Source of the DNA: Ornithinibacillus californiensis
GTDB lineage: Bacteria > Bacillota > Bacilli > Bacillales > Amphibacillaceae
NCBI RefSeq assembly: GCF_001038485.1
Contig: NZ_LDUE01000013.1
Coordinates: forward strand, 1-41,185
Direction: 5' to 3'
Length of the DNA stretch: 41,185 bases
Every line of letters starts with the position of its first letter. Within the stretch, counting starts at the first letter, position 1. Both the position numbers and the translations under genes were made by a program. Below the pieces are notes generated by a model. The model did no database searches. It was not told the DNA's origin and was given only the letters and a program-made list of their open reading frames with translations. Shown piece after piece: positions 26,149 to 34,955 of the stretch.

Positions 26149-27976
26149 TCATTCTATCTCTAAGCCAATTAAATGGCTTCCAGAACCATAGTATAGTAGA
26201 CCTTGATGCAGGACGATCCCGCTTGTAGCTTCACTTGCTAGATTGGCTATATTTTTTAGTTGAACGTCCTTCTGAATGTCAATTTGTATAACCGAGTGAC
26301 TTAATAAACAAATTAATAATTGCTTATAATCATCATAAACAAACCCATTTCGAACAACATTTCCGTATTCTCCTAAGTCAAACAGATGAGTTAATTCCTT
26401 TGTTTTGGAATCAAAGACAAAATATAAGCTTTCCTTTGTTAAACCATGGACGCGATCACACTCGTCAATGTACAGTTGAGAAATTTCCCTCGTACCTCGT
26501 ATTGGCTTATGAAAATACGCTACATTCTTTGTTTCCCAGTCGAATAAATAAATTCCCGCTTCCTCTGCCTGGGACTCTGCTCCACCTGGTGTTTCCACAC
26601 TCGTACCTCCGATGAGGTTTCCATTACGTAACATTCCGATACTAACCGTACTTTGATTGGCTACAATCCGTTCGTTTGGAAGTATTGTATTCTTCTTCTG
26701 CTTCTCGACATGATAGATTCCTAGTCCGCCGCCAACCATTCCATAGGCAGGGAATCCCCCCCAAATAATATGTTTATTATCCTGATGGGCAATTGCACAG
26801 CGTGGTCTATGAATCGCTTCATTCTCACTTATTAACGCTGGGTTGTTTTGATCCTTGCTAATTGGCTTACTTGTATCGAGTTCATATATCTTTCCTCCTG
26901 CATAGGCAACCCCAATGATTTTCTCGCCTTGAGAAGCATAAGCAGCAATATTCCCCCCGCCCCCCCTTAGGAATAGCACCGCTAACATGGATTTTTTCCG
27001 TTTGGCAATCCAATTGAAAGAGTTGTAAAGGATGCATGGATGTTCCATAAATCAGTTTGTCAGGTCCTAAAAAAATGGTTGAAATCTGCGCACCAGTAGA
27101 TTGATAGTTCACACTAACTTTCTGTTTCCTGTTGTTTCTATCTTTATAAACGACATACTGATCGGCTAAGCTATAATCTTCTATACGAAAACCACCATTT
27201 CCATTACGATGGATTTTTTGGAAGCCGACACCTGTATAAAGGGAAGGAGCCTTTGTACTTTTCTCAATCGGCATTGCCTTTCCATCATAAAAGTAATACC
27301 ACTCACTAGCACTTTCTGTATCTCTTAAATCGATTGCTCCCCAATGACCATAAATCGTACCATCTCCACTAGTATAAACAAAACCCGTCCCACGACTTCT
27401 CGATTTTTCAGGAACAAAGGTTATCTTTGTGCCTAACGTTAGATGATAGGCAATGACATTTTTTCTTTCGGTACCAATACCGATGTACACCCAACCTCGC
27501 TCATCCACCGCAATACTTCCTGCATATTTTTCAGTAGCATCCATGGAACCAAAGTCATGAAGTTCTTTACTACTAGGATCATAACGAAGCAAATGACAAT
27601 TCGGATACGTAGTGAAATAGATTCTACCCTTCTTGTCTTCTGTAAAACTGAAGCCAACAATTTCCTCCCCATTATGGATATATTCATAATGAATCTCACG
27701 TGTAAAAGGATTGACCGATAGAAACATATTTCCTGCACCCGTATAAAAGGTTCCATTGGAGCTACTGAACGAAGCAAAGGGATATTCTACATAACCGTCT
27801 GGAAAATTAATTTGTAATGACTCGGAAGTGTTAGGATTAATAATGATTAAAAATCCTTTTGCCGCAATAACAAATCTGACTTCCCCTTCCTCATTTTTAC
27901 AAATGGCAGATGTACGAGCTTCTTCAGCATTTATAGGAATTCCAAAATCACGAGCACGATAGCTAACTTTTTGCAT
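26149..27976 (-). pseudogene. beta-propeller protein gene interrupted by a one-base frameshift in a G-tract
   Basis: Two overlapping frames form one ~608-residue protein when a single base is removed. The upstream frame (27976 to 26882) and downstream frame (to 26149) join at the C/G tract 26953-26966. On the minus strand seven G, one C and six G follow AA, and six plus six G would give PKGGGGNIAAY and continue smoothly. The protein consists of repeated propeller blades (SIAVDERGWVYIGIG, LIYGTSMHPLQLFQLD, KIIGVAYAGGKIYELD) with no signal peptide. The upstream product alone would be 364 residues with a nonsense tail. It is homologous to the propeller of the secreted 1122-residue protein. It may be a pseudogene, a phase-variable gene or a sequencing error. 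Confidence 0.75.
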
Positions 27977-28019
27977 GTCTATAACTCCTCATCTTCTAGT
28001 TAATAAATGTTTTACTAAC

Positions 28020-29255
28020 TTATCTAGAGTAATAGTCTGCTACCTTTTGAATACCGTCCACTACTTCTTCTATATCTTTCTCCGTATAAAACTCACTAAT
28101 AGAAATACGAATTGCAGTATTTAAAATCTCTTCGGCAACAGGACAAACACCACTTTCATAATTCGGATTGGATAATTCAAAAGGAAATCTACTATTTACA
28201 TAGGCCTGCTGTTTTTTGAGCATTGGGATTTCGTATAGTACTTTAGGTAAATATCCAGGTTGGTTAGGGATTCCCTCCACTTCTAATGCAGCAGAAAATT
28301 CCTCACGGGTACAAGAGAGCTTATCTAGATTAAGCCGAAACATGTAAAACCAATACGTGCCCCATCCACCTTCCGTTATTTCCATTGGAGAAACACCTGG
28401 TACCCCTTGCAAACCTTTATTAATTTGCTCCCCATATGTATTTCTCGTTTTACAAATCCAATCTAATTTCTTTAACTGTGCAATTCCTACTGCACCTTGT
28501 AATTCAGTCATTCGATAGTTTGGAGCTAAATATTCAATATCCTTTTCTACCGAATCGTCATGTCGGCGATAATTCTTATCTGCAAACGCATGTGTCCGAT
28601 AATAATCTTCTTTGTCTCCAGAATTTACGGTTACAATACCTCCGTCACCAGTTGAAATATGTTTAAAATCATTCGTACTAAAACAACCATAATCACCAAT
28701 GGTACCTACTAAACGCCCTTTATAGGTCGTTAAGTAACTTTGGGCACAATCTTCAATAACTTTTAAATTGTGCTTTTTCGCTATATCCATAATTGCATCC
28801 ATATCACAAGGATTCCCCGCCAAGTGAACAACAAGAATTGCCTTTGTTTTAGATGTGATGTTTTCTTCTATTGATGCTGGGTCCAAATTATACGTATGCG
28901 GTTCTAAATCCGCGAAAACCGGAATTGCGTTTTGATATAATATCCCAATTAGTGTACCTTGGTCTGTTATTGGGCTTGTGATAACTTCATCTCCAACAGT
29001 TACCCCTGCCGTTCCTAACGCAACATGAATCGCCGCAGTACCAGATGATGTAGCAACACTATATTGCACCCCATACATCGCGTTAAAGTCAGCGAGGAAC
29101 TGCTTTACCTTGTTACCAAAATGATAGAAAAGTGTATTTTGCTCTAAGGCCTCCAATAATTCTTTCGCTTCTTCCATTCCAAATCGCTTCCCTGAACCAA
29201 ATGGTTTTGATTTCACTTTCTCACCACCAAGGATAGCCAATTGCGATTGATTCAC
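28020..29255 (-). CDS. DegT/DnrJ/EryC1/StrS-family PLP-dependent aminotransferase
   Basis: A 411-residue sugar-aminotransferase-type protein. It has SSGTAAIHVALGTAGVTVGD, the aspartate of VIEDCAQS, and the PLP lysine in GCFSTNDFKHISTGDGG, followed by NYRMTELQGAVG. These enzymes usually add amino groups to keto sugars, or act as dehydratases. In a catabolic locus it might work in the reverse direction or build a modified sugar; this is open. Its start codon overlaps the end of the deacetylase-like gene (ATGA, 29252-29255), showing translational coupling. Confidence 0.9.
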   Translation of the reverse strand: MNQSQLAILGGEKVKSKPFGSGKRFGMEEAKELLEALEQNTLFYHFGNKVKQFLADFNAMYGVQYSVATSSGTAAIHVALGTAGVTVGDEVITSPITDQGTLIGILYQNAIPVFADLEPHTYNLDPASIEENITSKTKAILVVHLAGNPCDMDAIMDIAKKHNLKVIEDCAQSYLTTYKGRLVGTIGDYGCFSTNDFKHISTGDGGIVTVNSGDKEDYYRTHAFADKNYRRHDDSVEKDIEYLAPNYRMTELQGAVGIAQLKKLDWICKTRNTYGEQINKGLQGVPGVSPMEITEGGWGTYWFYMFRLNLDKLSCTREEFSAALEVEGIPNQPGYLPKVLYEIPMLKKQQAYVNSRFPFELSNPNYESGVCPVAEEILNTAIRISISEFYTEKDIEEVVDGIQKVADYYSR

Positions 29256-30976
29256 TTTACTTCACCCCTATGTTCAACTTCATTCTTTTTAATGGAAACT
29301 ACTTTTTCCATACAGTTTATTCCAAAGCGTTTCACTATTTTTTTATCATTCGCCATTGTTTCGGCTTGTGAACTTGAGATTGGAATATAAACAACAACAT
29401 CTTTAATTTCAATACTTGAATCTAGGCGAACCTGATATCCCGCATCAATATCGATAATTTGTATCTTCCGTCGCGACCGTTCCCAATCATTAATTTGTTT
29501 ACTAGTCCAGAATGTAAAACCTTGTTTCTTCGCTGTATCAATTAATTGCAAAATAGCTTTTTTCACTTCTGTTTGTGTATAGATATGGTATTGATGGAAT
29601 AAAAAATGAGCAACTCCATCAACTCTCTTCACATTTTCTAGAAATGGCTCAATAATACTTGTGTCAGCTAAGGCATGGTGATTTAAATCTTGTGTTAAAA
29701 ATCCCAATTCTAACACATTGTAAAAACGATTTTGTTGATCAGCCCAAGCGATTGGACGATATGGATGACATGTACCAAACAGAAAACCAATATTCCCTTT
29801 TTTACTTGGCCCCCTAGTCTGATCGATTTCAATACCATACTTCTCACACCAATCAAACAATTTGCCCCAACCTTCAAAACGAGTATAATGATTTTTATTT
29901 GAAACAATATGTTCTTCAGTGGTTGCAGCCTTAACGGTCGTTAACTGATTAGCAAAAGGTTTTTCACCCCATTCGCCATCTTCTGATTCAAGCGCATTAT
30001 AATGAAAGGCTATCTCGTGACCATTCTCTTTTAGCTGTTCGTAAATAGTTAAGCTATATCCTGGCATAATCATACACCAAGTAGATTGAACATTCTTCTC
30101 TTGTAAGACATCAATCGTTACTTGGGCAGATTCATTAACATTTAGATCACTATCATGAGAAATGTGCGCCATATGTTTCACACTGGCTGGCCAATACCCA
30201 ATTAGTGGAAGCGTTTTCTTTTTTTCTAACAATCTAGTCACTAGATGTTCTACAATAACCTCTCGCCATAAATCGGCATACGGATGTGCAAAATACTTCA
30301 CACCAGACGCTGTAGATTCTCTATCTAGCTCCCAATCTAGCATAAACCCATCATCTGCTTTTAAAATTCCTTCATTTAAATTAGCACTTCCATCTGCAGC
30401 AGGTTCACCATCTTCAACTACTGGCCCTACTCCTTGTTGTAGCTTAACGATTGTTTCCGGTATATTAATAGACCAGCGATCAATATATCCATTTCCAATT
30501 TTGAATTGTTGCAAGGCTGATTTGCCGCGAGTATCCGAATCCTTACTCATACTAACGTAGCCTATCTGTCTATCTATTTCTCCATCTGTTAAATCCCAAG
30601 GAAGGGCTTGGAAAAACTTCAATGGAGTGTCTTGATGAAATTCCTCGGACAGGTTAGCATACCCATAGTTTATTGGTTCACTAGGTAAACAACCTAATTG
30701 GTTCCTTATGCTTTCTAACCCACCATAACTTACTAGAATTCCTCCATTTTCAACATAGCGAACTAATCTATGTACTGTTTGAGGATTTTCATCCATGATT
30801 ATTGGGATAACTAAATCAAATGATTCTATATCTTGCACATGATCCAACACTTCATAGGGTAATCTTAAGTGCTCAAATATTTCCATAATATATAAACCAA
30901 ATTCATTCTTTCCATTAGCCCAATTTCTAGTCGCTGTATCGTTCTCATACAGCACGCCTACTTTTGCTATTTTCAA
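29252..30976 (-). CDS. two-domain protein with GATase-like and polysaccharide-deacetylase-like (NodB-fold) parts
   Basis: A 574-residue cytoplasmic protein. Residues 1 to ~245 resemble a class I glutamine-amidotransferase-like flavodoxin fold (LVRYVENGGILVSYGG), with no obvious catalytic Cys-His-Glu triad. Residues about 265-500 resemble a NodB-fold deacetylase: HISHDSDLNVNES places an acid pair and His, then GHEIAFHYNA gives the H-x-x-x-H type motif. A C-terminal beta extension follows. TTG start, with GGCGGTG about 9 nt upstream. First gene of the catabolic operon, behind a perfect 11-bp tandem repeat. A deacetylase acting on an N- or O-acetylated oligosaccharide is plausible but unproven. 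Confidence 0.7.
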   Translation of the reverse strand: MKIAKVGVLYENDTATRNWANGKNEFGLYIMEIFEHLRLPYEVLDHVQDIESFDLVIPIIMDENPQTVHRLVRYVENGGILVSYGGLESIRNQLGCLPSEPINYGYANLSEEFHQDTPLKFFQALPWDLTDGEIDRQIGYVSMSKDSDTRGKSALQQFKIGNGYIDRWSINIPETIVKLQQGVGPVVEDGEPAADGSANLNEGILKADDGFMLDWELDRESTASGVKYFAHPYADLWREVIVEHLVTRLLEKKKTLPLIGYWPASVKHMAHISHDSDLNVNESAQVTIDVLQEKNVQSTWCMIMPGYSLTIYEQLKENGHEIAFHYNALESEDGEWGEKPFANQLTTVKAATTEEHIVSNKNHYTRFEGWGKLFDWCEKYGIEIDQTRGPSKKGNIGFLFGTCHPYRPIAWADQQNRFYNVLELGFLTQDLNHHALADTSIIEPFLENVKRVDGVAHFLFHQYHIYTQTEVKKAILQLIDTAKKQGFTFWTSKQINDWERSRRKIQIIDIDAGYQVRLDSSIEIKDVVVYIPISSSQAETMANDKKIVKRFGINCMEKVVSIKKNEVEHRGEVK

Positions 30977-30996
30977 TCCTGACTACACCGCCTAAC

Positions 30997-31018
30997 AACA
31001 TGTATTTAACATGTATTT
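30997..31018. promoter_or_regulatory. perfect tandem 11-bp repeat upstream of the catabolic operon
   Basis: AACATGTATTT occurs twice back to back (30997-31007 and 31008-31018), 21 bp upstream of the TTG start. It shares the core A-C-A-T-G-T-A-T with sites at 20507-20528 and 34652-34673. Confidence 0.6.
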
Positions 31019-31162
31019 ATTTACTGATAACCATACTATAATATAATAATTAACAATATTCAATACCTTTATTTTTACTTTAATTAATTTTCGAATAATT
31101 AAGAGGTATGATGGTAATTGCTTAATTGCGGAGTACCATACATCGCAATTGGTTAAACGTAA

Positions 31163-31208
31163 AGCTCCGGAAATATACCTATGTTTAAGGTTGTCAATTT
31201 CCGGAGCT
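31163..31208 (-). terminator. hairpin after the secreted propeller gene
   Basis: A 12-bp perfect stem AGCTCCGGAAAT/ATTTCCGGAGCT (31163-31174 with 31197-31208) with a 22-nt loop, 18 nt after the stop codon at 31227. The T-run is short. It isolates the secreted gene from the operon downstream. Confidence 0.65.
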
Positions 31209-31226
31209 AACATGTGAATTACTTAC

Positions 31227-34200
31227 CTATTTACCGCTCTTCCCATATTTATTGTTAACCAGTACCTTTATCGTGTTTGTTTGGATTGTTTTTCCGTTCC
31301 AAGTAATCGTTGCATAAATTGTTGATGCACCGCTTTTTAGGGCGACAAGTTCACCATCCTGAACAGATATTACCTTCTCATTACTGATATGGTACGTTAT
31401 TTCTGCCCCTGACAATTCGGTTGTTTTTCTGTTTTTACCTAGAGACGCTTCTATTAGAATAGTTTCTGTTTCTCCTGTACGAAGTTTTATCTTTTCAACA
31501 GATAGTGTCGCATCTTCGAAATCTACTACTAATGATTCATCCACATATTTGTATAGACGATTTCCTTTCGATAAATAGAATGCTCCAAAATCATCTTGTG
31601 TCATATGTTCTACATTACTAGCAAGTAGTGTAGACTCCTTTGTTTCTATATCAAATGTAAAAAACTTCCCTGCTGCGATTCCATAGATATTTCCATCTGT
31701 CCCTATTTCTAGCTTTGCTTCGCGCCAACTATTCGAAGCTTCTGGATAAATGTCTTTCGTAAATACTACTTGCTTTTCTTCGGTATCAAAAGCAAATAGT
31801 GTTCCGTTAGCCATCCCCCAAACATTCCCGTCTGGACCAATGGTTAATGCTGTAATCGCTTTTCTATTTGGTACTGGCACGGTCTCAAATACTTTTTCGC
31901 CTTTTTCAATATCCCAAATAAATAGTTGTGCTTTCGTTGTTGTCGGTACAGACCCTTGTCCCCCAGCAATAGTTGTCCCTCCATATACGAATCCATCTTT
32001 GTAGGTGAATGATACGATACTTTGATCGGGTACAACATTCCAATAAATTTCTGGTTCAGCAGCATCTGTCGCATCATATATCGCCATTGCGCCTCCCAAA
32101 TGACCATTCTTCGGTACGGTTCCGATAAATAGTTTATCGAATTCCTCTACCCCTAACATGGCAAATGGTCTGTCTTGTGGGGTGTAGCCATCTATTTCAT
32201 CATTCTGCTCTAAACTAAATAATAAATCTGGATTTAGCTGGTCAGATTGGGTACGATTCCACGGTGAAGATAAGTCATATTTATAAATTCTTGCATTAGG
32301 ATAAACTCCAATGTACAAATCACCATTTAGACTTGTCATTCCTTCTCCCTGGCCAATATCATTCAAACGAATATTTTGATCAGATGTCGGGAAATAGACA
32401 CCCATATTTCCTGGTAAATAACCTGTACTATAAATGCCACCATCCGGCCCTTTCTCTAACTCATGAATTAACACAGGCTCAGAAGGAAGTGGCAAATCAA
32501 CAAGTTTCAAATTACCAGTCTCCAGATTGTATTTGTATAACTTTCCACCGTTACCTGATAAACCAACTAACGAATAGCCAGGAAATCCTTCTTCATTTAA
32601 TTCAAGAAACTTATAACTAATTGCACTTCCTTGAATATCTGCTTGTAAGGAATGATACGTGTGCGTGTCTAAATCATACTCATAAAGAATTCCATAATGA
32701 GTAAAGTAAACTTTATTGGCAATTGGCGATTTACCTGAGATACCTCTGGATGATTCTGGAATAGTTACAGAAATTTCTCCTGTATCTCCATTCGTTGCAT
32801 CGATAACTTCTCCTGTCGCCACATCTAATACAAACATTTCATAAGCTGATTCCTTTTGAGCAAACAATTTCCCGTCAACTAAGTCCATATCATAGATAGA
32901 AATGCTATCAGAAAATTGTTCCGGTAGAATATTTCGTTTTTCCCCCGTATCGATATTGTATTCAATAAGATGGGCTTTACTTCCAATACCTGCATAGATT
33001 TTATTTGCACGTTCATCAAAGGCTACACTTCTAACCCAGCTCTGTCCTTCTACCATCGTTCCAAAACTTGTAAACTCATTAACAGAAGGATCATATTGAT
33101 AGACACTTCCTGTTCCATATGTTCCGCCGTAAATTTTACCATCACTACCAATATCAATTGGATAAAGGACTGGGTCGGTTGAGGAAACAGGATACCCAAG
33201 ATTGATCAGTTTATCCAACTCCGGAATATATCGGTATAAATATCCTTTATTATACGCCCCCAAATAAACGGAATTATCTGCAGCGACTGTTACAGCCCAT
33301 GCTCCTGATGTTTCCTCTAAAGGAATACTTTTTACTAATTGTTCTGTTTCGATATCAACAATAGCTAATTTAGAAGGAGCTCCTGCAACAACAGTAAATA
33401 AAACATCTCTACCCTGAGCATCCTTGCCAATATCCCCTAACATAACTGTCGTTTTCGAAACTTGTACACCTAAATCAATTGCTACTTCTTCGATTGGCTT
33501 CATTATTTCTTCCTCCGGTGGGTCAACTACACCCTCTACAACTTGAACGTTATCAACATAATGCTTGTAAGTTCTCGTATTGCTTCCAGCAAATAAAATA
33601 GCTAATTTTGTAGCATGTTCTGGAGCGGTTGCAGTAACGATATTTTTCGTCCATTCACTTGTTGGACTAGTTAACTTATTCCACTCAAACTCTCCGGTGT
33701 AATTTCCATTCTCATCATAAAAGCGCACATACATATCAACGGATCCATATTCTAAAAATACATCAGCAATAGCTGTATACGTCTCCCCTGGCTGAATGGG
33801 AATAAAATCACTACGAACACCCATATATTTACCAGGCTCATTTTCTATCAATAAACTGTCATCACCTTTGAAAACCCTTTCATTTGTAACCATAAAATTA
33901 TCACTATTGGTAGGGCTATCCTTACTCCAGCCTGGAATAACACCCTCTATAACATCCTCTTCAAAACTATAGTTTGGTACATCTAATGATGGTGGTGTAA
34001 CTTCAACATTTTTTTCAGAAAGTACAACAGCATCAAAATTAAATGTTCCAACATTACCAATTCCTGAGTAAAATAACACAGCAACATAGCCGGTGTTTTC
34101 TGGTGCAATTGCAGACACGGTTATATCTTCCCAAGTAGTGCTTACTCCTTGTTTCACACGATTAACACCTGTTATATATTTTCCATCTTGATCAAAGAAT

Positions 34201-34595
34201 CGCAAATATATTTCTGCATTACTTCCAGATTCAATCCACGTTTTCGCAGATGCAGTATACTCTTTACCAGCCGTCGCTGATACTTGGTCACTAATTATTC
34301 CTACATTGCCAGAATTACTGCTATCCACTAATTTTAAACTTTGATTTCCCTCGTATACTAATTCTGTTTCAAGGCTTATCCCATTCGAACCAAATATTTG
34401 CGTCCATGAGGGAATCATCCCCTCTGTGGATAATGGATCTTCAAAACTAGCATTCTTGGTTAATAGGTTTTCATCAGCTTGTAGATTCTTGCCAGTATTA
34501 GCTAGTATTGAACTTGGTAAAACCAAACTAAAAATCATTAGAAATGTTAACATAATAGAAATTGTTTGAACATACTTTTTTGATAAACCAAACAA
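31227..34595 (-). CDS. secreted protein with two carbohydrate-binding modules, a beta-propeller and a bacterial Ig-like domain
   Basis: 1122 residues. A signal peptide (IMLTFLMIFSLVLPSSILA) is followed by two ~150-residue CBM4/9-like modules (NASFEDPLSTEGMIPSW and YSFEEDVIEGVIPGW). Residues about 370-1000 form a large propeller of repeated blades (GKIYGGTYGTGSVYQYDP, FDERANKIYAGIGSKAHLIEY, GPDGNVWGMANGTLFAFD). The last ~100 residues are a Big_2-like domain (SVEKIKLRTGETETI, SGASTIYATITW). No cell-wall sorting signal is seen. It may bind or cleave the target polysaccharide outside the cell; propeller folds occur in several lyase families. It stands alone behind its own promoter/operator region. 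Confidence 0.82.
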   Translation of the reverse strand: MFGLSKKYVQTISIMLTFLMIFSLVLPSSILANTGKNLQADENLLTKNASFEDPLSTEGMIPSWTQIFGSNGISLETELVYEGNQSLKLVDSSNSGNVGIISDQVSATAGKEYTASAKTWIESGSNAEIYLRFFDQDGKYITGVNRVKQGVSTTWEDITVSAIAPENTGYVAVLFYSGIGNVGTFNFDAVVLSEKNVEVTPPSLDVPNYSFEEDVIEGVIPGWSKDSPTNSDNFMVTNERVFKGDDSLLIENEPGKYMGVRSDFIPIQPGETYTAIADVFLEYGSVDMYVRFYDENGNYTGEFEWNKLTSPTSEWTKNIVTATAPEHATKLAILFAGSNTRTYKHYVDNVQVVEGVVDPPEEEIMKPIEEVAIDLGVQVSKTTVMLGDIGKDAQGRDVLFTVVAGAPSKLAIVDIETEQLVKSIPLEETSGAWAVTVAADNSVYLGAYNKGYLYRYIPELDKLINLGYPVSSTDPVLYPIDIGSDGKIYGGTYGTGSVYQYDPSVNEFTSFGTMVEGQSWVRSVAFDERANKIYAGIGSKAHLIEYNIDTGEKRNILPEQFSDSISIYDMDLVDGKLFAQKESAYEMFVLDVATGEVIDATNGDTGEISVTIPESSRGISGKSPIANKVYFTHYGILYEYDLDTHTYHSLQADIQGSAISYKFLELNEEGFPGYSLVGLSGNGGKLYKYNLETGNLKLVDLPLPSEPVLIHELEKGPDGGIYSTGYLPGNMGVYFPTSDQNIRLNDIGQGEGMTSLNGDLYIGVYPNARIYKYDLSSPWNRTQSDQLNPDLLFSLEQNDEIDGYTPQDRPFAMLGVEEFDKLFIGTVPKNGHLGGAMAIYDATDAAEPEIYWNVVPDQSIVSFTYKDGFVYGGTTIAGGQGSVPTTTKAQLFIWDIEKGEKVFETVPVPNRKAITALTIGPDGNVWGMANGTLFAFDTEEKQVVFTKDIYPEASNSWREAKLEIGTDGNIYGIAAGKFFTFDIETKESTLLASNVEHMTQDDFGAFYLSKGNRLYKYVDESLVVDFEDATLSVEKIKLRTGETETILIEASLGKNRKTTELSGAEITYHISNEKVISVQDGELVALKSGASTIYATITWNGKTIQTNTIKVLVNNKYGKSGK

Positions 34596-34651
34596 CTGTT
34601 TCTCCTCCTATTAGAAATGATTTGATATAGCGATAGCGACCCTCCCTTATA

Positions 34652-34682
34652 TACAGGTATATTTCCTGTATTTACTAGTCAA
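34652..34682. promoter_or_regulatory. operator-like repeats and -35 box of the secreted propeller gene
   Basis: On the plus strand ACAGGTATA (34653-34661) and TCCTGTATT (34664-34672) lie 11 bp apart and match the repeat pattern of the other two sites. They also form an inverted repeat ATACAGG/CCTGTAT. On the minus strand a TTGACT -35 (34677-34682) lies directly upstream. The -10 is poor or falls in the repeat. Confidence 0.5.
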
Positions 34683-34876
34683 TAGAATTTCCCTTCAATA
34701 AGAGTTCACCAATTCCCTCGACTATTTAAAGAATAATGAAATTTTTCCAAAAAATAAATGATTCTTTTTTCCTATTCGTTGCAAAAATACCAATAAAACA
34801 TAGTAAACATGCATGGAATATGACGCAAATAATCCTATTTGCATAGTAAGCCACCAACTTTTGCTTCTTAAATATC

Positions 34877-34898
34877 ATTAAAGACATATTAAAGACAT
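34877..34898. promoter_or_regulatory. perfect tandem 11-bp repeat ATTAAAGACAT upstream of the transporter operon
   Basis: ATTAAAGACAT occurs twice with no gap (34877-34887 and 34888-34898), just upstream of a TATAAT (34921-34926) that precedes the plus-strand operon. No good -35 is present, as expected for an activator-dependent promoter. The repeat covers the region upstream of the -35 position. Confidence 0.55.
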
Positions 34899-34955
34899 TT
34901 TCTTTAATTAAATTTTCCAATATAATGAATTTAATAAAACTTTAGGGGGAACATT

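Noticed and set aside
34726-34920. Small minus-strand frame in the divergent region before the transporter operon
   Set aside because: It runs over the promoter and tandem repeat, lacks a ribosome site and has no family resemblance.
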